In this document: positions 18,518 through 27,297 of the stretch, one piece after another
Layout of the letters: each line of letters begins with the position of its first letter
Numbering within the stretch: the first letter of the stretch is position 1
Origin: Enterobacter sp. Bisph1
Lineage (GTDB): Bacteria > Pseudomonadota > Gammaproteobacteria > Enterobacterales > Enterobacteriaceae
DNA: 64,000 bases
Assembly (NCBI RefSeq): GCF_000814905.1
Contig: NZ_JXAG01000034.1
Location: 1-64,000 of the forward strand
Direction: 5' to 3'
Notes under the pieces: model-generated
What the model saw: the letters and a program-made list of their open reading frames with translations, nothing else
Databases searched by the model: none
Told to the model about the DNA's origin: nothing
Program-made: the position numbers and the translations under genes

Positions 18518-19111
18518 ATGAAAATTTATACAGTCAGTGATGATTTTTACTTGCAACAAGGCGTTATTTCATTAGCGAGCATGTATGGATGGGATGCTGT
18601 CGCTCATAACTTAAATTCATCCCTGTTCCGCCAACTGATGCCAGACGACATTGTCATTCTTCATCTCAATGTAAAAAATAGCGCTCATGCGAAAGCTATT
18701 TCCCCGCTTAATAGAATTTGTAAGCTGTTAGTGATAGTCAGCGCAGTAAGAGATATTGTGATTAGTGAGTCCGATATGGTCGTTAAATCAAGAGACTCCC
18801 TGCGCAGTATTTTAGGCGCTATCAGAATAGTAGTCAGAAAGAACAAAAAATTACCTTCGAGAGTCAGCGAACTCAGCGATATTGAGAATGTTATCCTGAA
18901 AGAATCCCTGAAAGGAAAAAATATCCATCTGATAGCGAAAACGCTGAATATCCCACCCAAAAGAGTGTACGCTCATCGCAATAAAGCCTGTAAAAAACTA
19001 GGCGGTAAAAAAATCAGTGACCTGCTTTTGCTGCGCGATAAACTTCTCGAAGAGCCGTCAGGCTGGTTTACGAACTCGTCTGCGCTACACGAACCGGACT
19101 ACAGCTTTTAA
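18518..19111 (+). CDS. LuxR/FixJ-type regulator with degenerate receiver domain
   Basis: The C-terminal part (about residues 118-175) is a LuxR-type helix-turn-helix (IENVILKESLKGKNIHLIAK, then IPPKRVYAHRNKACKKLG). The N-terminal 110 residues have the pattern of a response-regulator receiver. The acidic pair (Asp8-Asp9) and the switch Lys (Lys90, MVVKSRDS) are present. At the end of strand 3, where the phosphorylated Asp is expected, the sequence is DIVILHLN, with His49. It probably works without phosphorylation. I chose the ATG at 18518, after TTGAG; an ATG at 18503 is possible. Targets are unknown; it is divergent from dosC. Confidence 0.75.
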   Translation: MKIYTVSDDFYLQQGVISLASMYGWDAVAHNLNSSLFRQLMPDDIVILHLNVKNSAHAKAISPLNRICKLLVIVSAVRDIVISESDMVVKSRDSLRSILGAIRIVVRKNKKLPSRVSELSDIENVILKESLKGKNIHLIAKTLNIPPKRVYAHRNKACKKLGGKKISDLLLLRDKLLEEPSGWFTNSSALHEPDYSF

Positions 19112-19330
19112 AAGAGGCAAAGCCAGGATAAGCCGCTTGTTTCAGGCCATTGTGCAGCAGGCGGTTTACTTCCCGGTTAAGTTTCCAATAGGTGGCGGCA
19201 TGAACAGGCCGGGCGTAGCGTCTTTGTTAGTGCATGTCATCGGCTTTCGCATAAAAAAATGCATGATGGAAAATAAATAACTCACCCGCAATCGACGTCA
19301 TAGGGCCGCCATGCCTCAAGGCCTTAGTGG
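19112..19330. other. Region between the LuxR-type gene and the lipid cassette
   Basis: These are convergent gene ends. No clear terminator or supported gene is seen; a plus-strand frame at 19017-19280 overlaps the LuxR-type gene and looks accidental. Confidence 0.45.
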
Positions 19331-19969
19331 TCAGGGTATTTTCTTTGTCGCTTGCTGCTGCAATGAAAGAAAACGACCTAGTAGCTTATTTTTAAACCCT
19401 TCTTTATCTGCCTCATAAAACAGTGGGTCATCAATATACACGTCGATAAAAAAAGGAATGGGAAACTTTTGTCCTTTACCCATCGCACGATCCAGACCAT
19501 GCATATAGATGGGGATGATTGGAACATCCGGACATTGCTGACTTAAATACCAGATTCCGGATTTAATCTCCGAGAACTGTCCGGGTTCACCCCGGGTTCC
19601 CTCAGGAAAAATAATCACAATCTTTTTTTCTGCCAGCGCATCGACACAAGCCTGTAAAGGGTTAGCCTGATGGGCCCCTCGATAAACAGGAATAATACCG
19701 ATAACTTTCAATGCAAACCAACCCACGAGTTTATTTTTAAGGAAATAATCAGCGGCGGCAACCGGCTGCACATTAACCAGAGTAGAAAGTGGAAACAGTG
19801 TAAAAAGCGTCAGCACATCCAGATGGCTGTTGTGATTAGCGACGATAATTGCCGGGCCGTGTTTGGTTAATTTTTGGCGGTTAGCAACCGAAACGCCAAG
19901 CCAGATCCACACCACGGGGTAAGCGATGCATAGCGTAAAAATCCAGCGCAATACGCGATTCATAACCAT
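19331..19969 (-). CDS. PlsC-like 1-acylglycerol-3-phosphate acyltransferase
   Basis: The 212-residue protein has one N-terminal membrane segment and the acyltransferase motifs in order: NHNSHLD (H-x4-D catalytic pair), then VYRG, FPEGTRGEPG, and IIPIYMHG. Family members transfer an acyl chain to lysophosphatidic acid or a related lysolipid at the inner membrane. It is distinct from chromosomal PlsC by context. It lies three bases after the ynbB-like stop, as the last gene of a three-gene unit. A second ATG at 19963 has the better-spaced GAGAG and may be the real start. The acceptor lipid cannot be read from the sequence. Confidence 0.85.
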   Translation of the reverse strand: MVMNRVLRWIFTLCIAYPVVWIWLGVSVANRQKLTKHGPAIIVANHNSHLDVLTLFTLFPLSTLVNVQPVAAADYFLKNKLVGWFALKVIGIIPVYRGAHQANPLQACVDALAEKKIVIIFPEGTRGEPGQFSEIKSGIWYLSQQCPDVPIIPIYMHGLDRAMGKGQKFPIPFFIDVYIDDPLFYEADKEGFKNKLLGRFLSLQQQATKKIP

Positions 19970-19972
19970 CTC

Positions 19973-20902
19973 TCACATATAGAAGTAATAATAAAAGTGG
20001 AAAAAAAGTGGCGCGGTATAGATCAGCGAATCTAACCGATCGAGGATTCCCCCATGGCCAGGCAGTAATTTTCCTGAGTCTTTGACACCAAAATCTCGCT
20101 TAATAGCGGACATAACGACATCACCACAAAAGCCACTGATGCCGATAAGGGCGCCAGCGATAAGCGAATGTGTCCAATTCATCTGGGTTAATAACGGTCC
20201 GAACACAGCAGCTAAAAATGTGGTTGTGAGCACACCGCCGATGAGTCCAGCCAGTGTTTTATTAGGGCTGACTTTCGGAGTGATTTTTATTTTGCCCAGC
20301 GATTTACCCCACAGGTATTGAGAAATGTCGTTCAGTTCCGTCAGGGCAACAAGAAAAATCACCAGCAGCGCCCCGGATCGACCATCAGCGTTGGGAAGCG
20401 TCAGCAGGTAAGCAACGTGGCTCAGCGCAAAGACGCTCGTCATCATGCCCCAATGCATGACCGATGCAGAATGGAGAAAACCTTTCGTATCGCCTACCAG
20501 AACCATTCTGGTGGGCAAAAATAAAAAAACATAGACCGGAATAAAAATAATGAACATTCCGTACCACGACATTCCCGTCCAGACATATTGCACAGGAATA
20601 GCGGCGTATAGCCAAAGCAAAGGGATACTGTCCGAGCGTCGCGTCGGAGCAAGCGTCAAATACTCCTTTAATGCCAGGAAGCTGATAAAACCGAAGAAGG
20701 TAAGTCCCAGCCATTTAGGCGACAATATCGCCACTGAAAAAAGGCAGATGATGACCCACCAACTGGTGATTCGCTGCTGTAGTTCCAACCAGTCTCGCTG
20801 CGGGTAACATTTTTTCAAGGTGAAAATGAGCAGTGTCGCCAGCAACAAAATGCTGAAAATACCGCTGAGGCAATAATAAAGCGTATGCTGAGAGTCAGGC
20901 AT
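19973..20902 (-). CDS. ynbB: YnbB-like CDP-diacylglycerol synthase (CdsA paralogue)
   Basis: This 309-residue polytopic membrane protein has the complete CDP-diglyceride synthase signature near its C-terminus (SAIKRDFGVKDSGKLLPGHG, followed by GILDRLD). It resembles E. coli YnbB throughout, as in GKSLGKIKITPKVSP and GISGFCGDVVMSAIKRD. It should convert phosphatidic acid and CTP to CDP-diacylglycerol. E. coli YnbB has been reported to support synthesis of the glycolipid MPIase, which takes part in membrane-protein integration. The start overlaps the ynbA-like stop by eight bases, which suggests translational coupling. Confidence 0.88.
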   Translation of the reverse strand: MPDSQHTLYYCLSGIFSILLLATLLIFTLKKCYPQRDWLELQQRITSWWVIICLFSVAILSPKWLGLTFFGFISFLALKEYLTLAPTRRSDSIPLLWLYAAIPVQYVWTGMSWYGMFIIFIPVYVFLFLPTRMVLVGDTKGFLHSASVMHWGMMTSVFALSHVAYLLTLPNADGRSGALLVIFLVALTELNDISQYLWGKSLGKIKITPKVSPNKTLAGLIGGVLTTTFLAAVFGPLLTQMNWTHSLIAGALIGISGFCGDVVMSAIKRDFGVKDSGKLLPGHGGILDRLDSLIYTAPLFFHFYYYFYM

Positions 20903-21497
20903 TTTTCACCTCCATTACGCTACGACAGCGATTGAGGCAGGTCCAGACAAGCAACAACGCGAGCACACCAAACAGGATATTAACCGTAGGGATAAACTGC
21001 GGCCAAAAGGCAATCACAAGGCTTATCGCGCCGAGAATAAAGGCGCGATCGCTTTTCCCCATAGGTCCAGCGTAATTCCGTTCACCTGTCAGCGTTTGAG
21101 CTATCACGCCACAAAATTCAGTAAGCCAGGTAAGAAGCACCACCAGCACGACAAGCCATGACATCATTCCGGCTAAAAAAGCAAAAGTGAGATAAAGTGC
21201 AGCGTCGGAAATAATATCGCCCACCTCATTAAGTATGGCTCCGGATGCGGATTGTTGGTTGAATTCCCGGGCTAACATACCGTCAATGGCATTCAACGCC
21301 ATCCGGAAAAACAAAAAAACCGGCATTGAAATAAAGAGTAACGGTTTAGAAAAATAGAGGAGTAATCCGCCCAGGATTACTGATGTCATCATTGCCAGTA
21401 ATGTGATTTGATTGGCCGTTACGCCTTTTGCATGAAGCCGCACAACGACTGGGCGAAGTAAATTTTGAAACTTGGGTTTGATGTCATACAACGTCAC
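20895..21497 (-). CDS. ynbA: YnbA-like CDP-alcohol phosphatidyltransferase family protein
   Basis: The 200-residue membrane protein has about six hydrophobic segments and the CDP-alcohol phosphotransferase core (NAIDGMLAREFNQQSASG, then AILNEVGD). Enzymes of this family replace CMP of CDP-diacylglycerol with an alcohol. The usual pattern is DxxDGxxAR-x8-GxxxDxxxD. Here the first and third Asp are Asn (Asn69 and Asn90), while Asp72 and Asp94 remain. I placed the start at GTG 21497, with CAGGAG seven bases upstream; it gives the length of E. coli YnbA. The alcohol used is unknown. It is the first gene of the ynbA-ynbB-plsC unit. Confidence 0.85.
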   Translation of the reverse strand: MTLYDIKPKFQNLLRPVVVRLHAKGVTANQITLLAMMTSVILGGLLLYFSKPLLFISMPVFLFFRMALNAIDGMLAREFNQQSASGAILNEVGDIISDAALYLTFAFLAGMMSWLVVLVVLLTWLTEFCGVIAQTLTGERNYAGPMGKSDRAFILGAISLVIAFWPQFIPTVNILFGVLALLLVWTCLNRCRSVMEVKNA

Positions 21498-22075
21498 GTT
21501 ATGGCTCCTGCCGTTTTTAAGCATGGGTTTAATTCTTTTCGCGTAAAATTAGAGATTAATCCTTTACTTCTAAAAAATTTTTATTCAGTTCTAACTCCTG
21601 CGGGTTTGCTATTGAAAGTAACAACCACCAGTGCGCATCTATCGAACATAATACTATCAAGAGCAGTTTTTGTGGTTTTCATCGTACTATGCAGATCTTT
21701 TCGTTTTTTAAAACAATGGGCAATATCTTATCTTTATTTACAAGAAATAAAAGCGTAACTCAAAGAATTTAATAGCATGTCATTTAATAAATCCGTTACG
21801 AGAGATTATTTAAGTATATTACCCTATGGTTATTCAGTAGTATTACGGAAGGGTAAACGTGGAATATATAAGCCATTACTAATAATTAAATCTCTTTAAT
21901 ATTCTGAGTAAATATATTCCAGCCACCTACTGCCCTGTGCTTGATAAATTTTCAAATGCGGGGTTTGAGAGTGATGCCAGCAATTTATCCCTTCGGCTTG
22001 ATCAAGAAGCCGTCATGGCTTAGTCATCCCACACCAGAGGACAGGAAGTGCTATGAGGTGGCATCAAGATAAAGG
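21498..22075. other. AT-rich gene-free stretch between ynbA and serT
   Basis: Nearly 600 bases hold no supported gene. Base composition is strongly AT-rich from about 21,530 to 21,920, unlike the rest of the window. The ynbA promoter must lie in the left part. A short inverted repeat (CGGCTT/AAGCCG near 21,990-22,010) is the only structure that stands out. This could be H-NS-bound, horizontally gained DNA. Confidence 0.5.
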
Positions 22076-22112
22076 CCAAAAAAAAACCCAAGTCGCAAAA
22101 CGACTTGGGTTT
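22076..22112 (-). terminator. Terminator of serT
   Basis: An 11-bp stem AACCCAAGTCG/CGACTTGGGTT (22085-22095 with 22101-22111) is followed on the minus strand by a run of T residues. It lies right after the tRNA 3' end. Confidence 0.9.
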
Positions 22113-22118
22113 CATATT

Positions 22119-22206
22119 TGGCGGAAGCGCAGAGATTCGAACTCTGGAACCCTTTCGGGTCGCCGGTTTTCAAGACCGGTGCCTTCAACCGCTCGGCCAC
22201 ACTTCC
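22119..22206 (-). tRNA. serT: tRNA-Ser (anticodon TGA)
   Basis: The 88-base gene, read on the minus strand, begins GGAAGTGTGGCCGAG, has the anticodon TGA in CTTGAAA, a long variable arm, GTTCGAAT in the T-arm and an encoded CCA end. It matches E. coli serT and decodes UCA and UCG. The accessory block with ynbAB, the LuxR-type gene and dosC lies on its 3' side, the side where tRNA-targeting elements integrate. Confidence 0.96.
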
Positions 22207-22347
22207 GGTGTGAGGCGCACTATAAACATCCTCGGCTCCTGTGTAAAGCCATTGAATGTTCGTTTGCCTGAAAAAACAGCAAAAGTGCGTCGGTAGCCTG
22301 AAAAATCAGCGCAATGATCGAATATTCAGCACATTGCGCACGCCCTG

Positions 22348-23976
22348 TCAGTGTTTTTTGATGTAGATATCTTTTGTTAAGTACACGCCGAGGCTATCAG
22401 GGGCAAAGCCGCCGACCCAGGGCTTAACAAGATGTGTACGTACATAGTGGTAAACCGGTATAGCCGGAACGTCGTCGGCGAGGATCTTCTCGGCCAGCTG
22501 GTAATATTTCCCACGCTCGGCAACATCCTTCGCTTTCGCGGCATTGTGCAGCGCTTCGTCATAGGCGGGGTTGCTGTATTTGCTGGTATTTTCGCTGTCG
22601 CCGGTACGGAAGTTATTCAGGAATGAAGCAGCATCAGCATAATCGGCAATCCAGGCATAGCGCACCGCATCGAAATTACCGGTGTGCATGGTATCCAGCA
22701 TGGTTTTCCACTCCTGGTTTTGTAGTTTCGCATTGACCCCGAGGTTCTTCTGCCACATAGAGCTTGCGGCAATGGCGATGCGCTGATGGGTTTCCATGGT
22801 GTTATACAGCAGGTTGAAACTCAGCGGGTGTGCATCATTGAAGCCAGCCTCATTGAGCAATTTTTTCGCTTCGGCCAGCCGTTTTTCCCGCGGCCATGAC
22901 GCGTAATCCGGCAGCGGTATTTTAACGCCGCCAATTTCAGGCTGGCTGATGACCCAGGCGGGGCGTTGCCCCTGCGCCATCACTTTTTCCGCGATGACAT
23001 CTTTATCCAGCGCCATATTCAGCGCACGGCGCACGCGAGGATCGTTAAAAGGCGCCTTAGTGGTATTAAACTGGTAGTAATAGGTCGCCAGCTGTGGTGC
23101 GACGTGCACCTCATCGCCTAAGGTTTTCTTTAACTGTGCGAACTGATTAACCGGGATGGTGTAGGTGATATCAATTTCACCTGCTTTGTAGCGGTTAATG
23201 TCCGCCGTTTCGGCGTTAATGGGCAAGTAGGTGACTTTATTGATCACCGTCGCATTGTTGTTCCAGTACCGCGGATTGCGCTGCGCGACAATCCGCTCGT
23301 TCACCACCCAATCGGTAATTTTATAAGCGCCACTGGTGACAATATGTTCTGGCTTGGTCCATTTATCGCCAAAGCGATTAATCAATACGCTGTCTACCGG
23401 CACCAAAGAGGGATGCGCCAGCATAGGCAGAAACGCCGCCGTCGGTTGTGTCAGGGTTATCTCAAGGGTCGCATCATCCAGCGCTTTCACTCCCAGCGTA
23501 TCGGGGGATTGTTTACCCTGCGCTATCTCTGCCGCATTGAGGATATGCATATTACCCGGATAACTGGCATACGGAGAGGCGGTCTTTGGCGAGACTAATC
23601 GCTGCCAGCTCCATACCACATCTTTCGCGGTAATCGCTGTACCGTCGGACCAGGTTATTCCCGGGCGCAAGTGGAAAATCCAGACGGTATTATCCTTCGT
23701 TTCCCATTTTTCCGCTAAACGCGGTTCAATATTCCCCTCTTTATTAACTGCTACCAACCCTTCAAAAATATCGCTAATAATGTTGAATTCGACGTCGCTC
23801 TCCACCTTATGCGGATCCAACGAAGCGGGCTCACTGCCATTGTTACGTACCAGTTCCTGCGTTTCCGCCAGCGTCGTTCCTGCCGGCACCGTCGCCGCAA
23901 ACGCGCCGCTGCAGGCGCTCAGAATGCCGACGGCTAATAATGAAAGTGCAATATGATTACGTTTTTGTGGTTTCAT
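22348..23976 (-). CDS. MppA/OppA-like peptide-binding protein, orphan
   Basis: The 542-residue protein is an extracellular solute-binding protein of family 5. Hallmarks are EPASLDPHKVESD, the DIFEGLVAVN segment, FHLRPGITWSDGTAITAKDVVWSW, and LLYNTMETHQRIA. Sequence style is closest to MppA and OppA, the periplasmic receptors for murein peptide and oligopeptides. The leader contains both a lipobox-like LSAC (residues 19-22) and a signal-peptidase-I-like AFA-ATVP site, so it may be a lipoprotein. No permease or ATPase gene is adjacent, so it would need to share OppBCDF or Dpp. A good AAGGA precedes the start. The precise ligand is unknown. Confidence 0.85.
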   Translation of the reverse strand: MKPQKRNHIALSLLAVGILSACSGAFAATVPAGTTLAETQELVRNNGSEPASLDPHKVESDVEFNIISDIFEGLVAVNKEGNIEPRLAEKWETKDNTVWIFHLRPGITWSDGTAITAKDVVWSWQRLVSPKTASPYASYPGNMHILNAAEIAQGKQSPDTLGVKALDDATLEITLTQPTAAFLPMLAHPSLVPVDSVLINRFGDKWTKPEHIVTSGAYKITDWVVNERIVAQRNPRYWNNNATVINKVTYLPINAETADINRYKAGEIDITYTIPVNQFAQLKKTLGDEVHVAPQLATYYYQFNTTKAPFNDPRVRRALNMALDKDVIAEKVMAQGQRPAWVISQPEIGGVKIPLPDYASWPREKRLAEAKKLLNEAGFNDAHPLSFNLLYNTMETHQRIAIAASSMWQKNLGVNAKLQNQEWKTMLDTMHTGNFDAVRYAWIADYADAASFLNNFRTGDSENTSKYSNPAYDEALHNAAKAKDVAERGKYYQLAEKILADDVPAIPVYHYVRTHLVKPWVGGFAPDSLGVYLTKDIYIKKH

Positions 23977-24248
23977 GTCCTTTCGCCTTAATAATGTGTT
24001 TTATAACGACGCGATAACACTCTTAGCGCCCATAGGGTTATATAGCAATAGAATTCAGCGACCTATAAGGCAGCGATATGGATTTACCTCACAATTATCT
24101 GTTTATGCTGTACCGCTCTCATTTCTACGCACAAAACCCTGTGCTGGTAGCGGTCCTTGATGAGTAAAGATGGGTAAAACAACTTTGTCGCTACGCAAGA
24201 CTTTTCTAGACTCGGCAATCAATTACATCTGTCATAAGAGAGTGACTC
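23977..24248. other. Divergent region between the binding-protein gene and yccA
   Basis: It holds the promoters of both genes. I cannot name an operator, and the short plus-strand frame at 23975-24160 lacks a ribosome site. Confidence 0.4.
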
Positions 24249-24908
24249 ATGGATCGTATAATTACTTCATCGCGTGACCGCACTTCCCTGCTCAGCACGC
24301 ACAAAGTTTTACGTAACACCTATTTTCTGTTAAGCCTGACGCTGGCCTTTTCCGCTATTACAGCCACAGCCAGCACCGTATTGATGCTGCCTTCTCCGGG
24401 CCTGATTTTGACGTTGGTGGGGATGTACGGCTTGATGTTTTTGACTTACAAACTGGCCAACAAACCGACCGGTATTCTGGCGGCGTTCGCTTTTACCGGC
24501 TTCCTCGGCTATATCCTCGGCCCAATGCTTAATGCTTATCTGTCAGCCGGCATGGGCGACCTGATTGGCCTGGCGCTCGGCGGTACAGCGTTAGTCTTTT
24601 TCTGCTGCTCTGCATACGTTTTGACGACGCGTAAAGATATGTCCTTCCTCGGCGGCATGCTGATGGCGGGCGTGGTCGTAGTCTTGATCGGCATGGTTGC
24701 AAATATTTTCCTGCAGCTGCCAGCGTTGCACCTGGCTATCAGCGCCGTGTTTATCCTCATCTCCAGCGGCGCTATTCTGTTTGAAACCAGCAACATCATT
24801 CGCGGCGGGGAAACGAACTATATCCGTGCCACCGTCAGCCTGTATGTCTCGCTGTACAATATCTTTGTCAGCCTGCTGAGTATCCTGGGCTTCGCCAGCC
24901 GCGATTAA
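24249..24908 (+). CDS. yccA: YccA, modulator of FtsH protease
   Basis: YccA is a seven-helix inner-membrane protein of the Bax-inhibitor-1 family. In E. coli it interacts with FtsH and HflKC and protects SecY from degradation when the translocon is jammed. The 219-residue protein has the N-terminal cytosolic tail ([25 protein letters not shown]) and the family's late segment [25 protein letters not shown] lies before the start. A strong terminator follows, so it is a single-gene unit. Confidence 0.96.
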   Translation: MDRIITSSRDRTSLLSTHKVLRNTYFLLSLTLAFSAITATASTVLMLPSPGLILTLVGMYGLMFLTYKLANKPTGILAAFAFTGFLGYILGPMLNAYLSAGMGDLIGLALGGTALVFFCCSAYVLTTRKDMSFLGGMLMAGVVVVLIGMVANIFLQLPALHLAISAVFILISSGAILFETSNIIRGGETNYIRATVSLYVSLYNIFVSLLSILGFASRD

Positions 24909-24926
24909 GCCAGTTTGACTGTTACC

Positions 24927-24956
24927 CAGCCCCGCTTATGCGGGGCTTTGTTTTTT
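24927..24956 (+). terminator. Terminator of yccA
   Basis: AGCCCCGC (24927-24934) pairs with GCGGGGCT (24939-24946) around TTAT and is followed by a T-rich run. Confidence 0.9.
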
Positions 24957-24996
24957 GCTACACTCCCGCCGTTATTGACTCACGCTGCGAAAAATT

Positions 24997-25326
24997 ATGT
25001 TGATCTTTGAAGGTAAAGAAATCGAAACCGATAGCGAGGGCTATCTGAAAGACACCACCCTGTGGAGTGAAGCCTTAGCGCCAATCATTGCGGAGCAAGA
25101 GAGTATCAACCTCTCGCCTGAACACTGGGAAGTGGTGCGCTTTGTGCGCGAATTTTACCTGGAATTTAATACTTCTCCCGCCATCCGCATGCTGGTAAAA
25201 GCCATGGCGAACAAATTGGGCGAAGAGAAAGGAAACAGTCGCTATCTGTACCGCCTGTTTCCTAAAGGCCCTGCTAAACAGGCGACCAAAATCGCCGGCT
25301 TGCCAAAACCGGTGAAGTGCATTTAA
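24997..25326 (+). CDS. tusE: TusE, sulfurtransferase of tRNA 2-thiouridine synthesis
   Basis: TusE is a DsrC-family sulfur carrier. It takes persulfide sulfur from TusBCD and passes it to MnmA for thiolation of the wobble uridine. The 109-residue protein has the DsrC fold signature ([20 protein letters not shown]) and the essential Cys as the second-last residue (KPVKCI). It is convergent with acyP, and the two genes share a TTAA so that their stop codons overlap. Confidence 0.96.
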   Translation: MLIFEGKEIETDSEGYLKDTTLWSEALAPIIAEQESINLSPEHWEVVRFVREFYLEFNTSPAIRMLVKAMANKLGEEKGNSRYLYRLFPKGPAKQATKIAGLPKPVKCI

Positions 25327-25604
25327 TAGCGAATACCAAAGTGGGTCCACTCCCTGCCGGGTTGATGAGGTTCTGCCAGAACCTTGTCCACCCGGGCACT
25401 TCGCGGGCCGCCTGCCTTCAACCACTCAATTAGCTGATTAACCGCTTGTTCATTTCCGCAGGCAACCACTTCGACGCTGCCATCGTCCAGGTTACGTGCG
25501 TATCCCGTCAGCCCTAGCCGCTGTGCTTCATATTGCGTGCTATAGCGAAATCCCACGCCCTGCACCATTCCATGTACCCAGGCAATTTTGCACACATCTG
25601 CCAT
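25323..25604 (-). CDS. acyP: AcyP (YccX), acylphosphatase
   Basis: Acylphosphatase hydrolyses carboxyl-phosphate bonds such as in acetyl phosphate. The catalytic Arg lies in GVGFRYSTQ and the catalytic Asn in [13 protein letters not shown] chose the start MADVCKIAW (93 residues), which has AAAGGGGGAT before it; the frame is open 22 codons upstream but that part is not family-like. It is divergent from rlmI across 93 bases. Confidence 0.95.
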   Translation of the reverse strand: MADVCKIAWVHGMVQGVGFRYSTQYEAQRLGLTGYARNLDDGSVEVVACGNEQAVNQLIEWLKAGGPRSARVDKVLAEPHQPGREWTHFGIRY

Positions 25605-25697
25605 CTTTAATCCCCCTTTCCACGCGGGCGCGTTGCATTTGCCCGGCGAACCCGTAACAATAGCGCCCATTTTCTTATGATTACAGAATAGTCGAAT

Positions 25698-26888
25698 ATG
25701 AGCGTACGTTTAGTGTTAGCCAAAGGGCGTGAGAAGTCATTATTGCGCCGTCATCCCTGGGTTTTCTCCGGCGCGGTTGCGCGAATGGAAGGCAAAGCCA
25801 GCCTCGGTGAAACGGTGGATATTGTTGATCATCAGGGTAAATGGCTGGCGCGCGGTGCCTTATCACCGGCATCACAGATCCGTGCGCGCGTCTGGACATT
25901 CGATCAAAACGAAAGCATTGATATCGCCTTTTTTACCCGCCGCCTGCAACAAGCTCAGCAGTGGCGCGACTGGCTGGCTCAACGCGACGATCTCGACAGC
26001 TATCGTCTGATTGCGGGCGAATCGGACGGCCTACCGGGCGTAACGATTGACCGATTTGGCGATTTTCTTGTCCTGCAGCTGTTAAGCGCAGGCGCCGAAT
26101 ATCAGCGTCCGGCCATTATTTCTGCTCTGCAGGCCCTTTATCCGCAATGCGCGATTTACGATCGCAGCGACGTTGCGGTACGTAAAAAAGAGGGGCTGGA
26201 GCTGACGCAAGGCCCGGTAACAGGCGAACTTCCTCCAGCCTTACTGCCTATTAAAGAGCACGGCATGAAATTATATGTCGATATTCAGGGCGGACATAAA
26301 ACAGGTTACTACCTCGATCAGCGTGACAGCCGACTGGCAACGCGCCGCTATGTTGCGGACAAACGGGTTCTCAACTGTTTTTCTTACACCGGCGGTTTTG
26401 CGGTTTCTGCGCTGATGGGAGGATGCCGACAGGTTGTTAGCGTCGATACGTCCCAGGAAGCACTGGATGTTGCCAAACAAAATATCACCCTGAATAAACT
26501 CGATTTAAGCAAAGCGGAATTTGTCCGCGATGACGTCTTTAAGCTGCTGCGCAAATATCGCGATCGGGGGGAAACCTTCGATGTCATCGTTATGGATCCG
26601 CCAAAGTTTGTGGAAAACAAAAGCCAGCTGATGGGTGCCTGTCGCGGTTATAAAGACATCAATATGCTGGCTATTCAGTTGCTGAATCCCGGCGGCGTGC
26701 TGCTTACGTTCTCCTGTTCTGGTTTGATGACCACCGATTTATTTCAGAAAATCATTGCCGATGCCGCTATTGATGCCGGGCGTGATGTACAATTTATAGA
26801 GCAGTTCCGTCAGGCCGCCGATCACCCGGTGATTGCTCCCTACCCGGAAGGGCTCTATCTGAAAGGGTTTGCCTGTCGCGTCATGTAA
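25698..26888 (+). CDS. rlmI: RlmI, 23S rRNA m5C1962 methyltransferase
   Basis: RlmI methylates C1962 of 23S rRNA using S-adenosylmethionine. An N-terminal PUA domain (about residues 1-75) is followed by a linking domain and a Rossmann methyltransferase with [15 protein letters not shown] (AdoMet loop), DPPKF and the FSCSG segment containing the catalytic Cys. The 396-residue length equals the family norm. hspQ follows under its own heat-shock promoter. Confidence 0.96.
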   Translation: MSVRLVLAKGREKSLLRRHPWVFSGAVARMEGKASLGETVDIVDHQGKWLARGALSPASQIRARVWTFDQNESIDIAFFTRRLQQAQQWRDWLAQRDDLDSYRLIAGESDGLPGVTIDRFGDFLVLQLLSAGAEYQRPAIISALQALYPQCAIYDRSDVAVRKKEGLELTQGPVTGELPPALLPIKEHGMKLYVDIQGGHKTGYYLDQRDSRLATRRYVADKRVLNCFSYTGGFAVSALMGGCRQVVSVDTSQEALDVAKQNITLNKLDLSKAEFVRDDVFKLLRKYRDRGETFDVIVMDPPKFVENKSQLMGACRGYKDINMLAIQLLNPGGVLLTFSCSGLMTTDLFQKIIADAAIDAGRDVQFIEQFRQAADHPVIAPYPEGLYLKGFACRVM

Positions 26889-26916
26889 CTTGAATTTTGG
26901 AACCTGGCCCGCATAT
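26889..26916 (+). promoter_or_regulatory. Sigma-32 (heat-shock) promoter of hspQ
   Basis: CTTGAA (26889-26894), a 13-base spacer and CCCGCATAT (26908-26916) fit the RpoH consensus CTTGAA-N11-16-CCCCATNT closely. It begins immediately after the rlmI stop and lies 31 bases before the hspQ start. Confidence 0.8.
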
Positions 26917-26926
26917 TAAGGGGTAG

Positions 26927-27265
<339 letters not shown>

Positions 27266-27267
27266 TA

Positions 27268-27297
27268 ATACCCCGCCTGCTGCGGGGTATTTTTTTA
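27268..27297. terminator. Terminator between hspQ and yccU
   Basis: ATACCCCGC (27268-27276) pairs with GCGGGGTAT (27282-27290) around a five-base loop, followed by seven T residues. It lies between convergent genes; the T-run overlaps the end of yccU. Confidence 0.9.

Noticed and set aside
16538-22118. Genomic island with integrase or second att site at serT
   Set aside because: I searched by eye for a copy of the serT 3' end and for recombinase-like frames and found neither; only position suggests mobility.
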